The notes: generated from the letters alone by a model not told the origin. Positions 36,087 to 45,990 are shown, numbered from the stretch's first letter. The stretch: DNA of 64,000 nucleotides from Formosa algae (GCF_001439665.1 NZ_LMAK01000017.1:1-64000); one strand, 5' to 3'. Translations and numbers: made by a program.

Positions 36087-36773
36087 TTATTTCTTGTTAT
36101 ACAACCACCAATTCATATCTCTGGTTAATTTATAACCTAATTTTTCATAGATTGAAATAGCCAAGTTTCCTTTATTTGTATGTAAAATAGGTGTCTTATT
36201 TTCTTTTAAAATGTCTTTTGTAACATGAGAAATTAATTGTTTAGACAGCCCTTTTCTTGTATAATTAGGATGTGTTACAACTGCACTAACCTCTATAAAA
36301 AGATTAGTTTGCATACGCTGACCAGCTATTGAAACTAACTTACCATCCTTAAAAACACCAAAATATTTACCCATATTAAAAGTCCTTTTCTGATAAAAAC
36401 CAGGCATGACCATCCAAATTAAATCATAAATTTCATCAAGATGTGTTTCATCTAACAATACAATCTGTTCTGTTATTAAAACATCAGTCAATGTATTTAA
36501 AACCATCTGACAACCATCAATTTTTTTCTCTAAACGGACTTTATTATTATCTATTAAAGGAGTTTGATCTTCTGAAACAAAGAAAAATTTATCACATTTT
36601 TTTGAATATTCACTTGAAGCTTTCGCTGTTTTCTCTTCTTCAAAAAAAGCCCCAAACGTACAAATCTCAGGATCATAAAATTGTACACCATCAAATTCAA
36701 TCGCAAATTTTTTATGAGTTTCTTTTAATGCATACCAAACTGGATTTTTTAATTGCTGATCTAAATCTATCAT
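36087..36773 (-). CDS. GNAT family N-acetyltransferase
   Basis: This 228-residue protein has a C-terminal GNAT domain (about 110-225): MGKYFGVFKDGKLVSIAGQRM, EVSAVVTHPNYTRKGLSKQLISHV (acetyl-CoA site) and GNLAISIYEKLGYKLTRDMNWW. An N-terminal domain of unknown function (about 1-105) precedes it, as in FR47-like acetyltransferases. The start ATG at 36773 is chosen because the longer frame begins with 15 residues of no family likeness. The substrate is unknown. It is single, minus-strand, and shares a terminator with the TlpA-like gene. Confidence 0.8.
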   Translation of the reverse strand: MIDLDQQLKNPVWYALKETHKKFAIEFDGVQFYDPEICTFGAFFEEEKTAKASSEYSKKCDKFFFVSEDQTPLIDNNKVRLEKKIDGCQMVLNTLTDVLITEQIVLLDETHLDEIYDLIWMVMPGFYQKRTFNMGKYFGVFKDGKLVSIAGQRMQTNLFIEVSAVVTHPNYTRKGLSKQLISHVTKDILKENKTPILHTNKGNLAISIYEKLGYKLTRDMNWWLYNKK

Positions 36774-36876
36774 TATAATGAATTGAATATTTAAAAAGCC
36801 TGAATAAGCAAAGGCCATGCGCTTTTATACAATGGCAAATTTAAAGAACATCTTTAGTTTTAGTATCAGATTAAGG

Positions 36877-36910
36877 CAAAAAAAAGCTGAACAGCATATT
36901 GCTGTTCAGC
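36877..36910 (-). terminator. Terminator of the sulfatase-racemase unit
   Basis: On the minus strand GCTGAACAGCA and TGCTGTTCAGC form an 11-bp stem (36886-36910) followed by a run of eight T residues (complement of 36878-36885). It lies just after the racemase-like gene. Confidence 0.88.
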
Positions 36911-36943
36911 CTAACAAAATTGTTTACTATAACATAAACAAAC

Positions 36944-37747
36944 CTACTCTTTTAAAATATAATCGACTCCAGATTGGGAGTGAATTTTAGTGGTATCAAA
37001 AATGGGAACTTTTAAGTCGTCCTTAAAAATCATTAAAGGAAATTCTGTACAGCCTAAAATTACGCCTTCTGCACCATCATCTATCATCTCATTTAAAACA
37101 CTTAAGACATACTTTTTAGACTCAGGCTTAACTTCGCCATACGTTAATTCTTCAATAATAATTCGATGTAATTCATCTATTACTTTATCGTCTTCAGGCA
37201 CAAGAACATCTAAACCATTATCTTCAATTCTTTTTGTAATAAAATCTTCTGTCATGCTATATTTAGTTCCAATAAAGCATACTTTTTTTAAAGCCTTTTC
37301 ATGAATGGCTTTTGCTGTAACATCTGCAATATGAATGACAGGAAAATCCAATTGATCTTGTACTGAATTGTATACTTTATGGGGTGTGTTTGCACAAAAC
37401 ATAACCGACTGTGCTCCTGCCTTATTTAAACTTATAGCTGCAGTGGTTAACATATTTGCAATAGAATCCCATTTATCTTCTCTTTGAAAACGGTGGACCT
37501 CAGCTTGATTAAGCGTATAAACTAATAATGGTGGATTTGTATTATTACCAAAATGATCGTTTACCGCCTGATTGATTGTACTATAATAATCTAAGGTAGA
37601 ATGCCAAGACGTTCCGCCTATAAGTCCTAATGTATTCATTTTAGGTTGTTTTACTTCTAATTTTACTGGATCTGTAATAATGTGTTTTTTTGGAACGCTA
37701 TAAGACGTAAGTCCTATAAATAACAGTCCGTACATGTATTTTTTCAT
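36944..37747 (-). CDS. Aspartate/glutamate racemase family protein with N-terminal hydrophobic segment
   Basis: The core (from about residue 37) is a YgeA-like racemase: MNTLGLIGGTSWHSTLDYY, FCANTPHKVYNS with the first catalytic cysteine (about residue 120) and VILGCTEFPLMI with the second. The 267-residue frame begins with 36 extra residues including a hydrophobic run (about 5-17) resembling a signal peptide or membrane anchor, unusual for this family. An internal ATG at 37639 would give the standard cytosolic enzyme. It follows the sulfatase by 13 bases, so the two are one operon in the SusC/D locus. A racemase acting on an amino acid released from a substrate is possible but unproven. Confidence 0.82.
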   Translation of the reverse strand: MKKYMYGLLFIGLTSYSVPKKHIITDPVKLEVKQPKMNTLGLIGGTSWHSTLDYYSTINQAVNDHFGNNTNPPLLVYTLNQAEVHRFQREDKWDSIANMLTTAAISLNKAGAQSVMFCANTPHKVYNSVQDQLDFPVIHIADVTAKAIHEKALKKVCFIGTKYSMTEDFITKRIEDNGLDVLVPEDDKVIDELHRIIIEELTYGEVKPESKKYVLSVLNEMIDDGAEGVILGCTEFPLMIFKDDLKVPIFDTTKIHSQSGVDYILKE

Positions 37748-37760
37748 ACTTTATATTAGC

Positions 37761-39326
37761 TTACAAAGTGCTAAAACCTGCTTTTAACTCTTGAGATAAT
37801 TGCTGGATTAACGCTTTATGTTCTGTTTGATTTGCAATATTATAATTCTCCTGATCATCCTGTTCATGATCGAAAAGTTCTGTCCCAATTAAAGCCCCTT
37901 TTTCTTTTGTATCGGCATTCCACAAATACCACTCGACATAACGGTAACGATCTGTTCTCATGGTATACCCCATTCGCTCTTCTTCTCTGTCTTTAAGCGG
38001 ACCATATCTTCCTAGTAAAAACTGACTGTAAGCAGCGTTTTTCACTTTAGCATCTGGGTCTTTTAAAAGTGGCTTTAAACTTGTGCCTTGTAAATAGTCT
38101 GGCACATTAAAACCTGTAATATCGCAGAGTGTAGGATACACATCTACAAATTCTGTTAAAGCTTCACTCATTGTGCCTTTAGCAGCGACTTGATTTCCGC
38201 TAATAATTAAAGGCACTCTAGCATCTATTTCGTAATTGGTTTGTTTTCCCCAACCATTATGCTCGCCAAGCTTCCAACCATGATCTCCCCAAAGTACAAC
38301 AATGGTGTTATCTTTAAGCCCTAAACGGTCTAATTCGTCCATAATTCTACCTATTTGCGCATCTATATAGGAGACACAAGCATAATAAGCATGTTTAAGT
38401 TCTCTTTGTTTGTCTTCGTCCCAAGGTTCATCTATAGGATATGGTAAATTCTTTTTAGCATCTATATATCCTCTAAGTTCGGCATCTCCGTGAACAGCAT
38501 AATACGGGCTATCTTTGGGCTGAAATTGATTATCTGCTAATTTAATATCTTCTCTATTATACATGTCCCAATACTTTTTGGGAGCATTAAAAGGCAAATG
38601 TGGTTTATAAAAACCTACAGATAAAAAGAAAGGTTGATTTTTTGATTTTAATTCGCTTAATTTTTTGATTGCCATTGTGGTTTGAGCGCCATCATAATAA
38701 GCATCATCGTCTGCAAGTCCCATCTCACTAGATCGGGTTTTTGAATAGATAAAACCATATTTATCAAATTTAGCTCTACCGGCTTTTAAACGTTTTAACT
38801 CTAGCTCTTTTTGCTCTATAATATTATCTTGGTTTACGTAAACGGCATCTGGATCGAAAGGAAATCCGTCGACATGTAAATACTCATTCCAGGCCAAAGA
38901 ATCCTGTAATGTATTATGAAACGTTTTACCTAAACCTACACTGTAATATCCATTATTTTTAAAAAATTGAGGTAAAGAAACCAGGTCGGGCATTTGGTCT
39001 CTAAAGTGTGTTCTTAAATCCCAAACCTGAGTAGAGTCGGGTCTTAAACCCGTCAATAAACTTGTTCTAGAAGCTGTACATACCGCTTGTTGGCAGTAGG
39101 CACGATTAAAGACAACACCATTAGAGGCTAATTTGTCAATATTAGGAGATATTACGTCGCTATTACCATAACACCCCAACTCTGGTCTAAGATCATCTAT
39201 AGGGATAAATAAAATATTTGGCCTATTGATGTCTATATTTACTGCTTTAGTGTCTGCTTTTTTTTCGCATCCACTTAAAATCACAATAGCTATTAATGTA
39301 AAGTAGTTAAATATATTTTTTTGCAT
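37761..39326 (-). CDS. S1-family sulfatase, iduronate-2-sulfatase-like lipoprotein
   Basis: This 521-residue protein has a lipobox ending at Cys20 (IVILSGCEKK), so it is probably anchored in the outer or inner membrane. The sulfatase core has PIDDLRPELGCYG with the calcium aspartates, the signature QQAVCTASRTSLLTGLRPDS (about 77-96) whose cysteine is converted to formylglycine, and GDHGWKLGEHNGWGKQTNYE. The Cys-X-Ala-Ser-Arg form departs from the usual Cys-X-Pro-Ser-Arg. It resembles iduronate-2-sulfatases (S1_7). It probably removes sulfate from an algal or animal polysaccharide. Co-transcribed with the racemase-like gene. Confidence 0.88.
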   Translation of the reverse strand: MQKNIFNYFTLIAIVILSGCEKKADTKAVNIDINRPNILFIPIDDLRPELGCYGNSDVISPNIDKLASNGVVFNRAYCQQAVCTASRTSLLTGLRPDSTQVWDLRTHFRDQMPDLVSLPQFFKNNGYYSVGLGKTFHNTLQDSLAWNEYLHVDGFPFDPDAVYVNQDNIIEQKELELKRLKAGRAKFDKYGFIYSKTRSSEMGLADDDAYYDGAQTTMAIKKLSELKSKNQPFFLSVGFYKPHLPFNAPKKYWDMYNREDIKLADNQFQPKDSPYYAVHGDAELRGYIDAKKNLPYPIDEPWDEDKQRELKHAYYACVSYIDAQIGRIMDELDRLGLKDNTIVVLWGDHGWKLGEHNGWGKQTNYEIDARVPLIISGNQVAAKGTMSEALTEFVDVYPTLCDITGFNVPDYLQGTSLKPLLKDPDAKVKNAAYSQFLLGRYGPLKDREEERMGYTMRTDRYRYVEWYLWNADTKEKGALIGTELFDHEQDDQENYNIANQTEHKALIQQLSQELKAGFSTL

Positions 39327-39441
39327 AATTATTATTACATAAAATTTAATACTTGCTATTCGTGTTTATTTTCAATCTTATCTTATTACCAATAAGACTG
39401 TTTTTAAACTTTTATAGACATATTTATTTCATTAAATTATG

Positions 39442-39529
39442 GTCAGCTAGTAATTATAAAATCCAGTTTTATCTCATAAGTATTTAAAAGACATTGACTA
39501 ACTAAAAAAATAAAATATCACTAGCTGAC
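39442..39529 (-). repeat. Inverted repeat between susD and the sulfatase gene
   Basis: GTCAGCTAGT (39442-39451) and ACTAGCTGAC (39520-39529) form a perfect 10-bp pair with a 68-base loop in the 224-base gap. It could fold at the 3' end of the susCD message and limit read-through into the sulfatase gene, or be a binding site. No T-run follows, so it is not a clear terminator. Confidence 0.4.
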
Positions 39530-39550
39530 TATAAATTAGCGTTTCAAAAT

Positions 39551-40990
39551 TTATTTTTCGAACCACATAGGATCTTCTATAGTTACTTCCGTAGGTATGT
39601 TTATGTTAGCTGCAGCTTCATTGCTAGAATATGTATATCTTCTAATTACATCTGTTGCACCAGAAAGGTTTGGAATATCGAAATCTACCGACTTGGTTCT
39701 TTTCCATAAGTTCCACGCTTCTATACCATTACCAAATAAAGAGATATAATGCTGGTCGTTTATATAATCTAGTGCTTCATCTGTTGTTAGTGTAGATAAA
39801 TCTGGTAAGCTTGCTATATACGTATCTTTATCTGTTTGAGCAATCTCCCCCAAGGAACCATCATAATAATCTAAAGACAACGTAACACCTTCAATAAACC
39901 ATGTGTTAGCTTGAGCTAAACCTCCTGAAATGTATCCATTTGCAGCAGCATCTGCCAATAAAAAATAGGTTTCTGATGCTGTTGAGTACCTGTCGGGTGT
40001 ATCTGCTTGAACATTATCTACATTAATTTTTGAAATATATGCAACACCTGTATACCCTTGAATTATTCCTGCATACACACCATTGATATTCAGATCAAAA
40101 TAGGTTGCTCTACGAGGATCATCTAAATCGTTCATAAGGTCTACAAGTGGCTTTCCTGCATACCATAAATTAATGTTTCCACCCCAATAATTATTTATGA
40201 AAGTATATTTAGGATTTTCATTACCAATTTCAGAACTGTATTGTAATTTAGCTTCCTGTTCGTTAGTTAGAATTAACGCGCTGTTTGCTACTTCTTGAAG
40301 CCTATCAGAAACTTCTGTAGGTTTTATATTTGCCATAAACATGAGCATTTTTAACTTAATAGAGTTTGCCCAACGAATCCATGCTTCTTTATCGCCTTCA
40401 AAAATTAAATCATCAACAATATCAGAGTCTACATCTTGTTCTAAAATGGCAATAGCTTCATCCATTAAAGTTACAATTCCTTCCATTACCGTTTCTTGAG
40501 AATCAAACTCTGGATATGGATATTCTGCAGGATTTCCTGCTTGGGTAAATGGAACTTCTCCCCAGACTTGCGTGATGTTAGAATAAATAAACCCCTCTAA
40601 TATTTTTGCTTGAGCAGTAATATATACATCATCTGGGTAATCTGTTTCAACTAATAATTCTACTAAAGATAAATTTTTTAAACAGGTTGTATACCAATTT
40701 GTCCATGCATTATTTACTGAAGGAACTCCAAGTGTATATCTACTTCTGCTAAGCCAGGTACCGCCACTACCGGCCCATTGTTGCGCATGCATATTAGAAC
40801 CTGCAAATTCAATAACTCTTTGCGAAGACATATTTACAATTACCTCAGGAAATAAAAGATAAGGTGGTACTGATGTTACTGCTAATGGATCTTCATTAAT
40901 ATCTGTTATATCATCAGTACATCCGTTTAAGCTGAATGTAATTATCGATAATAAAAATAAATACTTTGCTTTTATGATTGTATTCTTCAT
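39551..40990 (-). CDS. SusD/RagB family nutrient-binding lipoprotein
   Basis: This 479-residue outer-membrane lipoprotein has a lipobox around Cys24 (FSLNGCTDD) and the SusD-like start DITDINEDPLAVTSVPPYLLFPEV. The rest is helical with TPR-like parts; AQQWAGSGGTW and EAWIRWANSIKLKMLMFMAN match the SusD-like_2 type (PF12771-like). It should form the lid over the SusC channel and bind the substrate outside the cell. Its start is 12 bases after the SusC stop, so susC-susD is a two-gene unit. The ligand is unknown. Confidence 0.92.
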   Translation of the reverse strand: MKNTIIKAKYLFLLSIITFSLNGCTDDITDINEDPLAVTSVPPYLLFPEVIVNMSSQRVIEFAGSNMHAQQWAGSGGTWLSRSRYTLGVPSVNNAWTNWYTTCLKNLSLVELLVETDYPDDVYITAQAKILEGFIYSNITQVWGEVPFTQAGNPAEYPYPEFDSQETVMEGIVTLMDEAIAILEQDVDSDIVDDLIFEGDKEAWIRWANSIKLKMLMFMANIKPTEVSDRLQEVANSALILTNEQEAKLQYSSEIGNENPKYTFINNYWGGNINLWYAGKPLVDLMNDLDDPRRATYFDLNINGVYAGIIQGYTGVAYISKINVDNVQADTPDRYSTASETYFLLADAAANGYISGGLAQANTWFIEGVTLSLDYYDGSLGEIAQTDKDTYIASLPDLSTLTTDEALDYINDQHYISLFGNGIEAWNLWKRTKSVDFDIPNLSGATDVIRRYTYSSNEAAANINIPTEVTIEDPMWFEK

Positions 40991-41001
40991 CTTTTTCTTA
41001 T

Positions 41002-44000
41002 TTAAAATTTAACGTTTACACCAAACCCAATACTACTTGTTGAAGGCAAACCATTATATTCTATACCTCCTCCATTACTACTTGAGCCAAACAAATTTGT
41101 TTCTGGATCAATATGAGGAATACTCGTATTAAAAAGAGCTAAATTTCTTCCTTGTAGACTAAATCTTAAAGCATTAAAAGGTATCTTTTCTAACTGTTTT
41201 TTATTCAATGAATAAGATAAAGCTATCTCTCTCCATTTTATATAAGTAGCATCAAACGTATTACTTTCATGAATCCTAGCGGCAGAATAGTTAGACCAAT
41301 AACTTTGAACGCTTGGTATTGGTGTTGTGTTTTCAGAGTAAGTACCATCTCCGTTATCAACAAAGGTATTTGGATCTACAAAAAGTGTTTCTCTATCTAC
41401 AGCCGTTTCTGCAGCCAAACCGCTGGTTCTTAAATTAGATACTGTTTGCGAATACAAAACACCGCCTTCTTTCCAATCAAAAGTTGTGGAGAGCCTCCAC
41501 CCTTTATAACTAAATACAGAAGTAAGCCCCATTGTGAAGTCTGGCATTATATCACCTAAGCGTTCTGTATTACCTTCATAACGTAAACCCGTACTACCTA
41601 CTAATATCTGATCTTCGATAGTATTACCATTTTCATCTACAGCTCTAGCAAATCGATTTCCATATAGACCAATACTTTCTCCTTGTCCGGCAGCTACTGT
41701 TAAACCATTATAGGTACTTGCCATAGTATATGTATCTAAATCCCCTAAATCTTCAATAATGGTTTCATTGGTTGTGAAATTGTAATTTAAGTCCCATTTA
41801 AACCCTTTAGCTCTAATTAATTTTATTCCTAATTGTAATTCAAAACCTGTGTTTGATATTTCTCCTAAATTAGTCCATGCTGAACTATATCCTGTTGAAG
41901 CGGGAGTAGATAATGCTATAATTTGATCAGTAGTACTCGTCTTATAATACGTTGCATCTAATGTTAATCTGTTTTTAAAAAACCCCAATTCAACACCTAT
42001 TTCTTTACTTAATTGATTTTCTGGTTTTAAAGTTGCATTTGGCAGTGAATTTGGACCAGAAAAAGCAAGCTGACCATCAAAAGGGAATGTTCCACTTGTA
42101 CTAAATTGTCCGTACCAACTTGATTGAGGATAATACAAATAATCTAATTGATATGCGCTTGTATCACCTCCTACATTTGCCCAATTCCCTCTTAATTTAC
42201 CATAACTTAAAATATTGCTGTCAATTTTAAAGGCATCAGTAAAAACAAAACTTAAAGCTACAGATGGATAGAAATAACTATTAGCACCTTCTGGTAATGT
42301 AGAAGACCAATCGTTTCTTGCGGTTGCATTTAAGCTAAGCCATTTTTTATAAGTCATTGTAAAATCTCCAAAAGCTCCAAAAATGCGTGTTTGAGAATAA
42401 TTGTTAAAAGGAACATTACTTTCTACATTACCTGGATCAAAAAGCTCAGGGATGGTAAGAGTTGTACCAATATTACCAATAACATCAGTGGTTTGTTGAT
42501 TCCATTGTACACCTCCTCTTAAAGTAACATCAAAATCTTCAAAAGAATTATCATAAGTTGCTAAATAATCTAGAGTTACTTCATTTCTACTAGTCGTAGA
42601 TTGTCTGTAATTACCATCAAGAAGCCCTATAGTTCCTTTGTGATTATTTCTAAAATATTTTGTATTGTAAGTATCATACCCCACTCTTCCTAACATAGAA
42701 AAATGATCTATAGGCTTATAAGTAAAAGCAACGTTCCCAAAAAATCTTTCGGTATCAGCTGTTCTTTGATTTTCATTAACAATCCAATACGGGTTATTGG
42801 TTCCATCAGCATCAACAGGAGCTAGCTGTGTTACACCATCGTCGGCTACCCATGGCTTAAAAACATCTAAATTAGTAACTCTTGGTAAAGTATTTATAAT
42901 ACTTGTTAATACATTAGGGTCATTTGCTCCTGTTGCCACTGCACCTTCTATAGCTGTATTAATATAATTTACGCTGAATTCAGAACTCAACTTATCGGAG
43001 AATTCAGAACCTGATTTAAGTCCTAAATTCAATCTATCAAGAGACGATCCTGGTAAAATTCCTTCTTTCGAACTATAAGAAGTACTAACTCTATAATTAT
43101 TTTTTCCTTCGTTTGAAGTTCCTGAAATTGAAAAACTATGTACCCTAGTTGAACCTAAATCATAAAAATCTTTTTGAAGATCTGGATTCGCTTCAAAGGT
43201 TTGTAAATTACCGGCATAATCTGTGTACGTTGTTCCGCTTGAAATTGCAGGTCCCCAACCTTTAGAAGCGTTTTGTATATTATCGCCATCAGCCTCATTA
43301 TAAACTCCTAGACTACCTGGGCCATAACTGTTTTGAAAATCTGGAAGTCGTAGAGGGTTATCAAAACGCATTGTTGAGCTATAAGTAATGGTTGCACCCT
43401 TTCCTTTTCCTTTTTTAGTAGTTACCACAATAACACCATTAGATGCTCTTGAACCATATAAAGCAGCAGCAGACGCTCCTTTAAGCACTGTTAGCGTTTC
43501 AATATCGTCTGGATTAATATCTTGGGCTCTGTTTCCGTAATTTGCTCCTCCTGATATATCACCGTCAGAACTATTACTATCAGATATAGGAACCCCATCT
43601 ATTACCCATAAGGGATTATTATCTCCAAATATACGAGTAAGCCCTCTTACTGTTATCTTTGTAGAAGTCCCCACTCCTCCACCTCCGCCGGTAATCTGAA
43701 CACCAGACAGTTTACCTTGTAATGCTTGAATAGGATCGGTTTCTCTTGCTTCTTCGAAGTCTTCGGCCTTTACTGTACTCACAGCATATCCTAATGTTTT
43801 TTCAGCACGTTCTATCCCCATGGCAGTCACCACAACCTCATTAAGGGCTTCTGCATCTTCATATAACGTAACGTCTATTTTTGTAGACATACCAATAGTT
43901 TTTTCTTGATCTCCCATACCTAAATAAGAATACACGAGAACTTGCCCTTGATTTGCCTTAATAGAATAATTACCATCAAAATCTGTTTGTACACCTGTCC

Positions 44001-44157
44001 GAGTACCTTTTATCATAACCGTTACTCCTGCAACAGGAATATTGGATTCGTCTATCACCTTACCCGTAATATGATTTTCTTGCGAATATATATACTGAAT
44101 ACATCCGAATTGAATCGTAATAAAGAAGATTAATAATTTGAAGATTTTTGTTTTCAT
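41002..44157 (-). CDS. SusC/RagA family TonB-dependent outer-membrane transporter
   Basis: This 1,051-residue transporter has a signal peptide (about 1-25, cut near IYSQ), a carboxypeptidase-like N-terminal domain (about 28-105, ITGKVIDESNIPVAGVTVMIKGT), a TonB box-like NEVVVTAMG (about 110), a plug domain (to about 240; LQGKLSGVQI, PLWVIDGVP and AALYGSRASNGVIVVTTKKG) and a 22-strand beta barrel to the end. It imports oligomers captured by SusD using TonB energy. A conserved regulatory region precedes it (44255-44353). Confidence 0.95.
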   Translation of the reverse strand: MKTKIFKLLIFFITIQFGCIQYIYSQENHITGKVIDESNIPVAGVTVMIKGTRTGVQTDFDGNYSIKANQGQVLVYSYLGMGDQEKTIGMSTKIDVTLYEDAEALNEVVVTAMGIERAEKTLGYAVSTVKAEDFEEARETDPIQALQGKLSGVQITGGGGGVGTSTKITVRGLTRIFGDNNPLWVIDGVPISDSNSSDGDISGGANYGNRAQDINPDDIETLTVLKGASAAALYGSRASNGVIVVTTKKGKGKGATITYSSTMRFDNPLRLPDFQNSYGPGSLGVYNEADGDNIQNASKGWGPAISSGTTYTDYAGNLQTFEANPDLQKDFYDLGSTRVHSFSISGTSNEGKNNYRVSTSYSSKEGILPGSSLDRLNLGLKSGSEFSDKLSSEFSVNYINTAIEGAVATGANDPNVLTSIINTLPRVTNLDVFKPWVADDGVTQLAPVDADGTNNPYWIVNENQRTADTERFFGNVAFTYKPIDHFSMLGRVGYDTYNTKYFRNNHKGTIGLLDGNYRQSTTSRNEVTLDYLATYDNSFEDFDVTLRGGVQWNQQTTDVIGNIGTTLTIPELFDPGNVESNVPFNNYSQTRIFGAFGDFTMTYKKWLSLNATARNDWSSTLPEGANSYFYPSVALSFVFTDAFKIDSNILSYGKLRGNWANVGGDTSAYQLDYLYYPQSSWYGQFSTSGTFPFDGQLAFSGPNSLPNATLKPENQLSKEIGVELGFFKNRLTLDATYYKTSTTDQIIALSTPASTGYSSAWTNLGEISNTGFELQLGIKLIRAKGFKWDLNYNFTTNETIIEDLGDLDTYTMASTYNGLTVAAGQGESIGLYGNRFARAVDENGNTIEDQILVGSTGLRYEGNTERLGDIMPDFTMGLTSVFSYKGWRLSTTFDWKEGGVLYSQTVSNLRTSGLAAETAVDRETLFVDPNTFVDNGDGTYSENTTPIPSVQSYWSNYSAARIHESNTFDATYIKWREIALSYSLNKKQLEKIPFNALRFSLQGRNLALFNTSIPHIDPETNLFGSSSNGGGIEYNGLPSTSSIGFGVNVKF

Positions 44158-44480
44158 ACACAGTTGTTTTTATTATAAAATCACCTTAAATATGATCACA
44201 TTAGAATTTAACTTTTCGTTAAACAACATTATGAGAATATTAACAGATGAAGTATAAAACAACTAAAAAACCTTTAAACACGGGGGTTTTAAAGGTGTAC
44301 ACTTATACTACACTAAGACTTGCAGCAAAATTTTTGTGAGAAATAAAATAAAAGGGCAGTAAATTGTTAAATTATTTATTTTATGCAGACAATCTATAAA
44401 AATTGACACCTTATAAAATCAATACATATGTTAAAAGCGTATGAAATATTAAAAGGCAAAGACAAATTAAGACCGTTATA
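44158..44480 (-). other. Intergenic region upstream of susC
   Basis: No gene is supported in these 323 bases between susC and the regulator gene. The conserved three-block element lies at 44255-44353, with a 9-bp inverted repeat (ACCTTTAAA/TTTAAAGGT, 44270-44296) between its first two blocks. A near -7 box (minus strand TAATGTTG, 44223-44230) lies between the element and the susC start. No clear terminator for the regulator gene was seen. Confidence 0.5.
44255..44353 (-). promoter_or_regulatory. Conserved three-block regulatory region before susC (copy A)
   Basis: Three blocks on the plus strand, TAAAACAACTAAAAA (44255-44269), GTGTACACTTATACTACA (44295-44312) and a 22-base block beginning TTTTGTGAGAAAT (44332-44353), recur upstream of the secreted hydrolase gene at 47049-47147. 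Spacers of 25 and 19 bases are identical while their sequences differ. Genes downstream are on the minus strand. The pattern suggests a shared multi-site operator and promoter. Its protein is unknown, but the TPR-HTH regulator between them is the natural candidate. Confidence 0.75.
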
Positions 44481-45914
44481 TTATATACTTTTTATCCAAG
44501 TATAAATATTTTCGTCTTCTGGTATATTAAGTTTTTTACGCAACCTGTATTTTTTGGTTTGCACTGTTCTTGGCTGAATATTTGTGAAGCATGCAATATC
44601 TTTTGATGAAAAATTAAGCCAAATCATAGCGCATAAAGTTAATTCTGTATTCACCAATTTAGGATTTACCTTTAATAAGTTTGCACAAACGTGGGGATAA
44701 ACTTCTTGAAAACGGATAAGAAAAGACGGATCGTTAGTTTTAGCCAACCCGACAACTTCTTCAAAGGCTTCATTTAATTGCTGTTTTAATTTTTCGCTTT
44801 CAAGCTGTTTTTGCTTTAATAATCTTTCTTTTTCTTCAACAATTCTAAGTCGTTTTTTTCTGTAGTAATACACAATTACAAGTACTGAACCCACAAATAA
44901 GAATACCACAGTAACAATAAGCACACTATATTTTTTTTCTTGCTGCTTATAGCCACTTTCTTGCTCGGTTAAGAAGTTACTAATTACACTCCCAATATTT
45001 TTATTATAACGTAGGTTTAAGCTATCTGTTAAAACACTATATTTTAGTAAATATTCATGAGATCGATCTTCATCTTCTAATTGAGAGTAGGTTTCTGAAA
45101 TTAATTTATAAGCCAACTGAACATTATCTAAAACTCTAACACTTCTAGAAATCTCTATAGACTTTTCATACAGACATATTGCCTCTTCGTAGTTTCCGAT
45201 GGCTTTATTATAATTGGCTTCGGCTTGCAATACTATAGATTTATGATATTCTGAAATATTACGCACTTGCATTAACCTTTTACTCTTATTTAAGTAGGCT
45301 CTTGCAGAATCTATATTTTTATCTTTCTTTAAATAATAATTTGCAACAACCGCGTACTTAAACGGGTTTTTCCTGATTTTAATAGCCTTGTGAAGATAAA
45401 CTAATGTTGAATCTAATTTATAAGGCGTATTTGTAAAGGCATCTGCTTTATTGATGTATAGAAAAGACAATAAGTAATCGTAATCGGGAAGTAATTTTTT
45501 ACAGAGATTAATACTCTCATTATAATACTCTATAGATTTATTATTGATTTTTAAAGCAGCATAATTTCTTGCATAGTTAGCCAAAACCCTAACTTTTAAA
45601 TCAAGATTTTCATTTTCATCTATTAAGTTATCTGCTAAATCTAAATACCGTAAACTTTCTAAATGTTCACCAAATGTGCATAAAATATTTGCGATACGTA
45701 TATACGTAACTGAGACAGTATAGACATCGTTATTTTTTTTGGCACTTTCTACAATATCAATATTTAAAAGTAGAGCTTCTTCAAAAAGTCCTTTTTTAAT
45801 TAAAGAGTTTTCTTCTTTTATCCAATCTTGATAATTTGTTTTTTGCTCTTGCAAATTCCCGTAAGTAGAGGAAACAACCAAAAAAAATAATATAGTAATA
45901 TATAGGCCTCTCAT
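44481..45914 (-). CDS. TPR-containing membrane regulator with LuxR-like HTH
   Basis: This 477-residue protein has a signal peptide (about 1-19), periplasmic TPR repeats (about 30-310; e.g. ESLRYLDLADNLI, NKSIEYYNESINLC, NYEEAICLYEKSIEI), one membrane helix (about 327-348, VLIVTVVFLFVGSVLVIVYYY), a coiled coil (about 350-385) and a cytosolic LuxR-type HTH at the C-terminus (LTLCAMIWLNFSSKDIACFT, then RTVQTKKYRLRKKLNI). Such proteins sense a periplasmic signal and activate nearby nutrient genes in Bacteroidota. It lies between the hydrolase and susC genes, both preceded by the same three-block element, so it is the likely regulator. Direct binding is inferred. Confidence 0.85.
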   Translation of the reverse strand: MRGLYITILFFLVVSSTYGNLQEQKTNYQDWIKEENSLIKKGLFEEALLLNIDIVESAKKNNDVYTVSVTYIRIANILCTFGEHLESLRYLDLADNLIDENENLDLKVRVLANYARNYAALKINNKSIEYYNESINLCKKLLPDYDYLLSFLYINKADAFTNTPYKLDSTLVYLHKAIKIRKNPFKYAVVANYYLKKDKNIDSARAYLNKSKRLMQVRNISEYHKSIVLQAEANYNKAIGNYEEAICLYEKSIEISRSVRVLDNVQLAYKLISETYSQLEDEDRSHEYLLKYSVLTDSLNLRYNKNIGSVISNFLTEQESGYKQQEKKYSVLIVTVVFLFVGSVLVIVYYYRKKRLRIVEEKERLLKQKQLESEKLKQQLNEAFEEVVGLAKTNDPSFLIRFQEVYPHVCANLLKVNPKLVNTELTLCAMIWLNFSSKDIACFTNIQPRTVQTKKYRLRKKLNIPEDENIYTWIKSI

Positions 45915-45935
45915 TTATACAATAACTCCAATCAT

Positions 45936-45990
45936 TAAAAAAAAGTATGATACAGAGTAAAAATACTTACTTTGCAACATACTTTTTTAT
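45936..45990 (-). terminator. Possible terminator after the hydrolase gene
   Basis: On the minus strand AAAAAAGTATG and CATACTTTTTT (arms 45978-45988 and 45939-45949) can form an 11-bp stem with a 28-base loop, followed by T residues. It lies between the hydrolase stop and the regulator start, so it may partly or fully separate the two genes. Confidence 0.45.
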
